Position numbers and translations under genes: made by a program | Notes under the pieces: generated by a model | Database searches by the model: none | Told to the model about the DNA's origin: nothing | What the model saw: the letters and a program-made list of their open reading frames with translations, nothing else | In this document: one piece after another, positions 5,751-7,541 of the stretch | Numbering within the stretch: the stretch's first letter is position 1 | How the letters are laid out: each line of letters opens with the position of its first letter | Assembly (NCBI GenBank): GCA_003141915.1 | Contig: PLNY01000133.1 | Location: 1 to 7,541, forward strand | DNA length: 7,541 nucleotides | Reading direction: 5' to 3' | Source: Anaerolineae bacterium | GTDB lineage: Bacteria > Chloroflexota > Anaerolineae > Anaerolineales > Villigracilaceae

Positions 5751-6926
5751 CTAGTGGTAAAACAAACGTACGCCTGAGAAAACCATGGTCATGCCATATT
5801 CATCACAAGTGGCGATGACATCTTCATCGCGATTGGATCCGCCGGGCTGAAGAACATATTTCACACCGCTTTTGGCAGCGCGATCAATCGAATCGCGGAA
5901 TGGAAAGAACGCATCCGACCCGAGCACAATGTCGGACATACCGTCCAGCCAGGCGCGTCTTTCCTCGACTGTGAGTTGGCGCGGCGATTCTAAAAAGACT
6001 TTATCCCAGTTGGATTTTTCCGCTTCCGTAATATCAGGCTGCAGGAATTGGTCAATGGCATTATCGCGGTCGGGACGTTTAATATCGGGTTTGAAAGGCA
6101 GACTCAAAACAGATGGATGTTGGCGCAGTCGCCAGAAATCCGCTTTGGAACCTGCAAGACGGGCGCAATGAACACGCGATTGCTGGCCTGCTCCCACGCC
6201 GATCACTTGTCCGTCCACTGCATAACACACTGAATTGGACTGCGTGTACTTGAGCGTGATCCACGCGATCATCATGTCGCGGACAGCGCTTTCAGGTAAA
6301 TGTTTATTTTTGGTGACAATATTGGTAAGGTCCGCGCGGGTAACGAGACGATCATGACGATGTTGTTCGAAAGTGACGCCAAAGATATCGCGTGTTTCGA
6401 GGGCGGGCGGCTCATAGGTAGGGTCAATCTGGATGACGGCATATTTACCCTGTTTCTTATTTTTGAGAATCTTGAGCGCTTCCAGATCGTAAGCGGGTGC
6501 GATGATGCCGTCAGATACTTCACGGCTGATGAGTTTAGCGGTGGCTGCATCGACCGTATCCGAGAGCGCAATCCAATCACCAAAGGAAGACATGCGATCC
6601 ACGCCGCGGGCGCGGGCGTATGCAGTGGCCAGCGGCGAGAGTTCGAGATCATCCACAAAATAAATTTTCTTGAGCACATCCGATAGCGGCGCCGCAACTG
6701 CGGCTCCCGATGGGCTGACATGTTTGAATGATGCTGCAGCGGGCAGGTTGATGGCGGCTTTCAGTTCGCGGACAAGTTGCCAGGAGTTCAATGCGTCAAG
6801 CAGGTTGATGTAGCCGGGTGAACCATTCAATACTGCGATTGGCAATTCCGACTCGGATTTCATAAAAACGCGGGCCGGAGCCTGCTGAGGGTTGGTTCCA
6901 TAGCGGAGGGGAAGAGAAGATGGCAT
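5751..6926 (-). CDS. purH: Stand-alone AICAR transformylase, eukaryotic ATIC type (C-terminal half of PurH)
   Basis: It transfers a formyl group from 10-formyl-tetrahydrofolate to AICAR, giving FAICAR for the cyclohydrolase encoded next. The 391 residues match the transformylase half of animal ATIC from end to end. Matching segments include LRYGTNPQQ (7-15), VLNGSPGYINLLDALNSWQL (32-51), ASFKHVSPSGAAV (65-77), ARARGVDRMSSFGD (104-117), SREVSDGIIAP (134-144), TKNKHLPESA (205-214), KYTQSNSVCYA (226-236), GAGQQSRVHC (245-254), GSDAFFPFRD (336-345) and the final RLFYH (387-391). Catalytic or binding residues equal to human K266, H267, D339, N431, R588 and H592 appear as K68, H69, D139, N231, R387 and H391. 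Usual bacterial PurH has KHANPCG where this has KHVSPSG. AAAAGGA 7 nt before ATG 6926 supports the start. The protein has no cyclohydrolase domain and no missing core motif, so it should be active. Confidence 0.94.
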   Translation of the reverse strand: MPSSLPLRYGTNPQQAPARVFMKSESELPIAVLNGSPGYINLLDALNSWQLVRELKAAINLPAAASFKHVSPSGAAVAAPLSDVLKKIYFVDDLELSPLATAYARARGVDRMSSFGDWIALSDTVDAATAKLISREVSDGIIAPAYDLEALKILKNKKQGKYAVIQIDPTYEPPALETRDIFGVTFEQHRHDRLVTRADLTNIVTKNKHLPESAVRDMMIAWITLKYTQSNSVCYAVDGQVIGVGAGQQSRVHCARLAGSKADFWRLRQHPSVLSLPFKPDIKRPDRDNAIDQFLQPDITEAEKSNWDKVFLESPRQLTVEERRAWLDGMSDIVLGSDAFFPFRDSIDRAAKSGVKYVLQPGGSNRDEDVIATCDEYGMTMVFSGVRLFYH

Positions 6927-6961
6927 GAGTAAATCCTTTTGTGAACGAGTTAGATTTTCTT

Positions 6962-6977
6962 TGCAAAATATTTTACA
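6962..6977. promoter_or_regulatory. 16-bp near-palindrome in the purH leader
   Basis: TGCAAAATATTTTACA pairs in seven of eight positions, with a perfect AAAATATTTT core. It lies about 36 bp upstream of the transformylase ATG. On the minus strand it also contains TAAAAT (6975-6970), a possible -10 box, though no good -35 hexamer stands at the right distance. A purine-responsive repressor site is possible here. AT-rich palindromes do arise by chance in such DNA. Confidence 0.3.
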
Positions 6978-7089
6978 CCTTCGATGCTGATTGTAGTGGG
7001 TATTTCAGCTACAGGCCGAATAATCCATTTGGGTAAGGAAATTGTCCGTTTTATTTGTTTGGAAAGAGTCTTTGTTTGTAAAATACTCC

Positions 7090-7157
7090 ATCAGGGTAAT
7101 AGGAATATCCGTTTGTTTCCATAAAATTAGAACTAAATATTTGATCATGACCCTGAT
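7090..7157 (+). repeat. 8-bp inverted repeat upstream of the permease gene
   Basis: ATCAGGGT (7090-7097) and its exact complement ACCCTGAT (7150-7157) are separated by 52 bp. The second copy ends 5 bp before the permease ribosome binding site begins (AGAAAGGAAG, 7161-7170). The pair could be two operator half-sites that support looping, or the closing stem of a leader RNA structure that would bear on translation initiation. The arms are GC-richer than the surrounding DNA, which makes the match slightly more noteworthy. Confidence 0.3.
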
Positions 7158-7179
7158 ACCAGAAAGGAAGAAAAAATAA

Positions 7180-7541
7180 ATGGCTACTGAAACGAAAACA
7201 CCCACTATGAAAAAGACACTAGGCCTGACCGGTGTCACTGTCAACGCGATGGCTCTGATCGCACCCGGCGCGTTCTTGTGGATGACGTACCAATTGCAGG
7301 CGGCTAACACCGATATCGCTGGCAATAGTACAGCTAAGGATATGTGGACGGGCATTGTGGCCGCTCTGATTGTGGCTTTCCTGACGGCTTTCGCCTATGC
7401 TGAATTGGCCGGCAAGTATCCAGAAGCCGGCACTGGCAGTTCCTATTACTTTGCCGAGAAAGCTTTTCTTGATCGAGAAGAACCCTCCCATCGGCGCTGG
7501 GCGCGCATCTCCAAATTTATCACGGGTTGGGCGGCGCATTT
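7180..7541 (+). CDS. APC-superfamily amino acid permease, partial (N-terminus only)
   Basis: The first 120 residues are visible and the frame stays open to the right edge. After a hydrophilic start (MATETKTPTMKK), the first membrane segment is about residues 15-37 and carries VNAMALIAPGAFLW (21-34). The small-residue PG pair is where APC transporters have an unwound helix 1 that contacts substrate. Helix 2 is about 56-79 and leads into FAYAELAGKYPEAG (71-84) and SSYYFAEKAF (87-96), the conserved 'YAEL-x-x-x-P-x-AG' signature of amino acid and polyamine permeases. A basic cytoplasmic stretch (about 98-112) precedes ITGWAAH at the edge. Substrate cannot be told from this part. The start at ATG 7180 follows AGAAAGGAAG, with 11 nt from AGGA to the ATG, which is slightly long. 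M10 has no better site. It is transcribed divergently from the purH pair. Confidence 0.88.
   Translation, partial: MATETKTPTMKKTLGLTGVTVNAMALIAPGAFLWMTYQLQAANTDIAGNSTAKDMWTGIVAALIVAFLTAFAYAELAGKYPEAGTGSSYYFAEKAFLDREEPSHRRWARISKFITGWAAH

Larger units (their letters stand above)
6927..7179. other. AT-rich divergent intergenic region between purH pair and permease
   Basis: These 253 bases contain the control regions of both divergent units. I see a 16-bp near-palindrome (6962-6977) in the purH leader, an 8-bp inverted repeat (7090-7157) before the permease, and three TTTGTTT repeats (7054, 7071, 7112). A weak plus-strand promoter is possible (TTGTTT at 7055-7060, 18 bp, TAAAAT at 7079-7084). 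No recognised riboswitch, tRNA or credible short gene is visible. Antisense frames that enter from the permease are shadows. Confidence 0.65.

Noticed and set aside
6272..6721. Frames of 128-149 codons on both strands within the AICAR transformylase gene
   Set aside because: The transformylase frame matches ATIC end to end, and the overlapping frames show no family features.
5127..6926. Possible frameshift or pseudogene explanation for the split purH
   Set aside because: The two halves are in the reverse order of the fused protein, each has its own start and ribosome binding site, and both keep their complete domains and catalytic residues.
7005..7355. Minus-strand open frame of 116 codons, and a second at 7219-7539, opposite the permease
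   Set aside because: The plus strand encodes clear APC-family motifs (PG in helix 1, YAELAGKYPEAG). The antisense frames have no recognisable motifs and no ribosome binding site, so they are shadows of the permease gene.

Overview
The window looks like ordinary chromosomal sequence from a moderately GC-balanced free-living bacterium. The best guess is Chloroflexota, class Anaerolineae. That rests on the combination of tandem GT-C-like membrane proteins, a stand-alone ATIC-type AICAR transformylase beside a stand-alone IMP cyclohydrolase, and a FGGY rhamnulokinase. No rRNA or other phylogenetic marker is present, so the assignment is an inference of moderate confidence. I see no phage, IS element, CRISPR array, tRNA or rRNA.

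Layout. (1) Positions 1-3400, minus strand: an apparent operon of three polytopic membrane proteins, read from 3400 toward 1. The first is a GT-C/PMT_2-type glycosyltransferase-like protein of 500 aa. The second is a larger related protein of 526 aa, starting at a GTG that overlaps the preceding stop (GTGA). The third starts 3 nt after the second one stops and runs off the left edge. They probably act at the cytoplasmic membrane on lipid-linked sugars, but the acceptor cannot be told. (2) Positions 3401-3646: an AT-rich divergent intergenic region. It has a convincing sigma-70-type promoter for the plus-strand gene, an inverted repeat just downstream of the expected transcription start, and a possible 10-codon leader ORF. 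(3) Positions 3647-5122, plus strand: a complete rhamnulokinase (rhaB), with no rhamnose isomerase or aldolase beside it. (4) Positions 5127-6926, minus strand: a split purH. The AICAR transformylase comes first (391 aa) and the IMP cyclohydrolase second (197 aa), 30 bp apart. Together they cover the two last steps of IMP synthesis, which most bacteria carry out with one fused protein. The transformylase resembles the C-terminal half of animal ATIC far more than it resembles the usual bacterial PurH. (5) Positions 6927-7179: a second AT-rich divergent region with several short repeats. (6) Positions 7180-7541, plus strand: the first 120 codons of an APC-superfamily amino acid permease, cut by the right edge.

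The genes do not form one pathway. They are a surface-glycan-type operon, a sugar kinase, a purine-synthesis pair and a transporter, in two divergent pairs and one very tight convergent pair (4 bp between rhaB and the cyclohydrolase gene). I found no evidence of a new defence or mobile system. The most informative feature is the split, ATIC-like purH.
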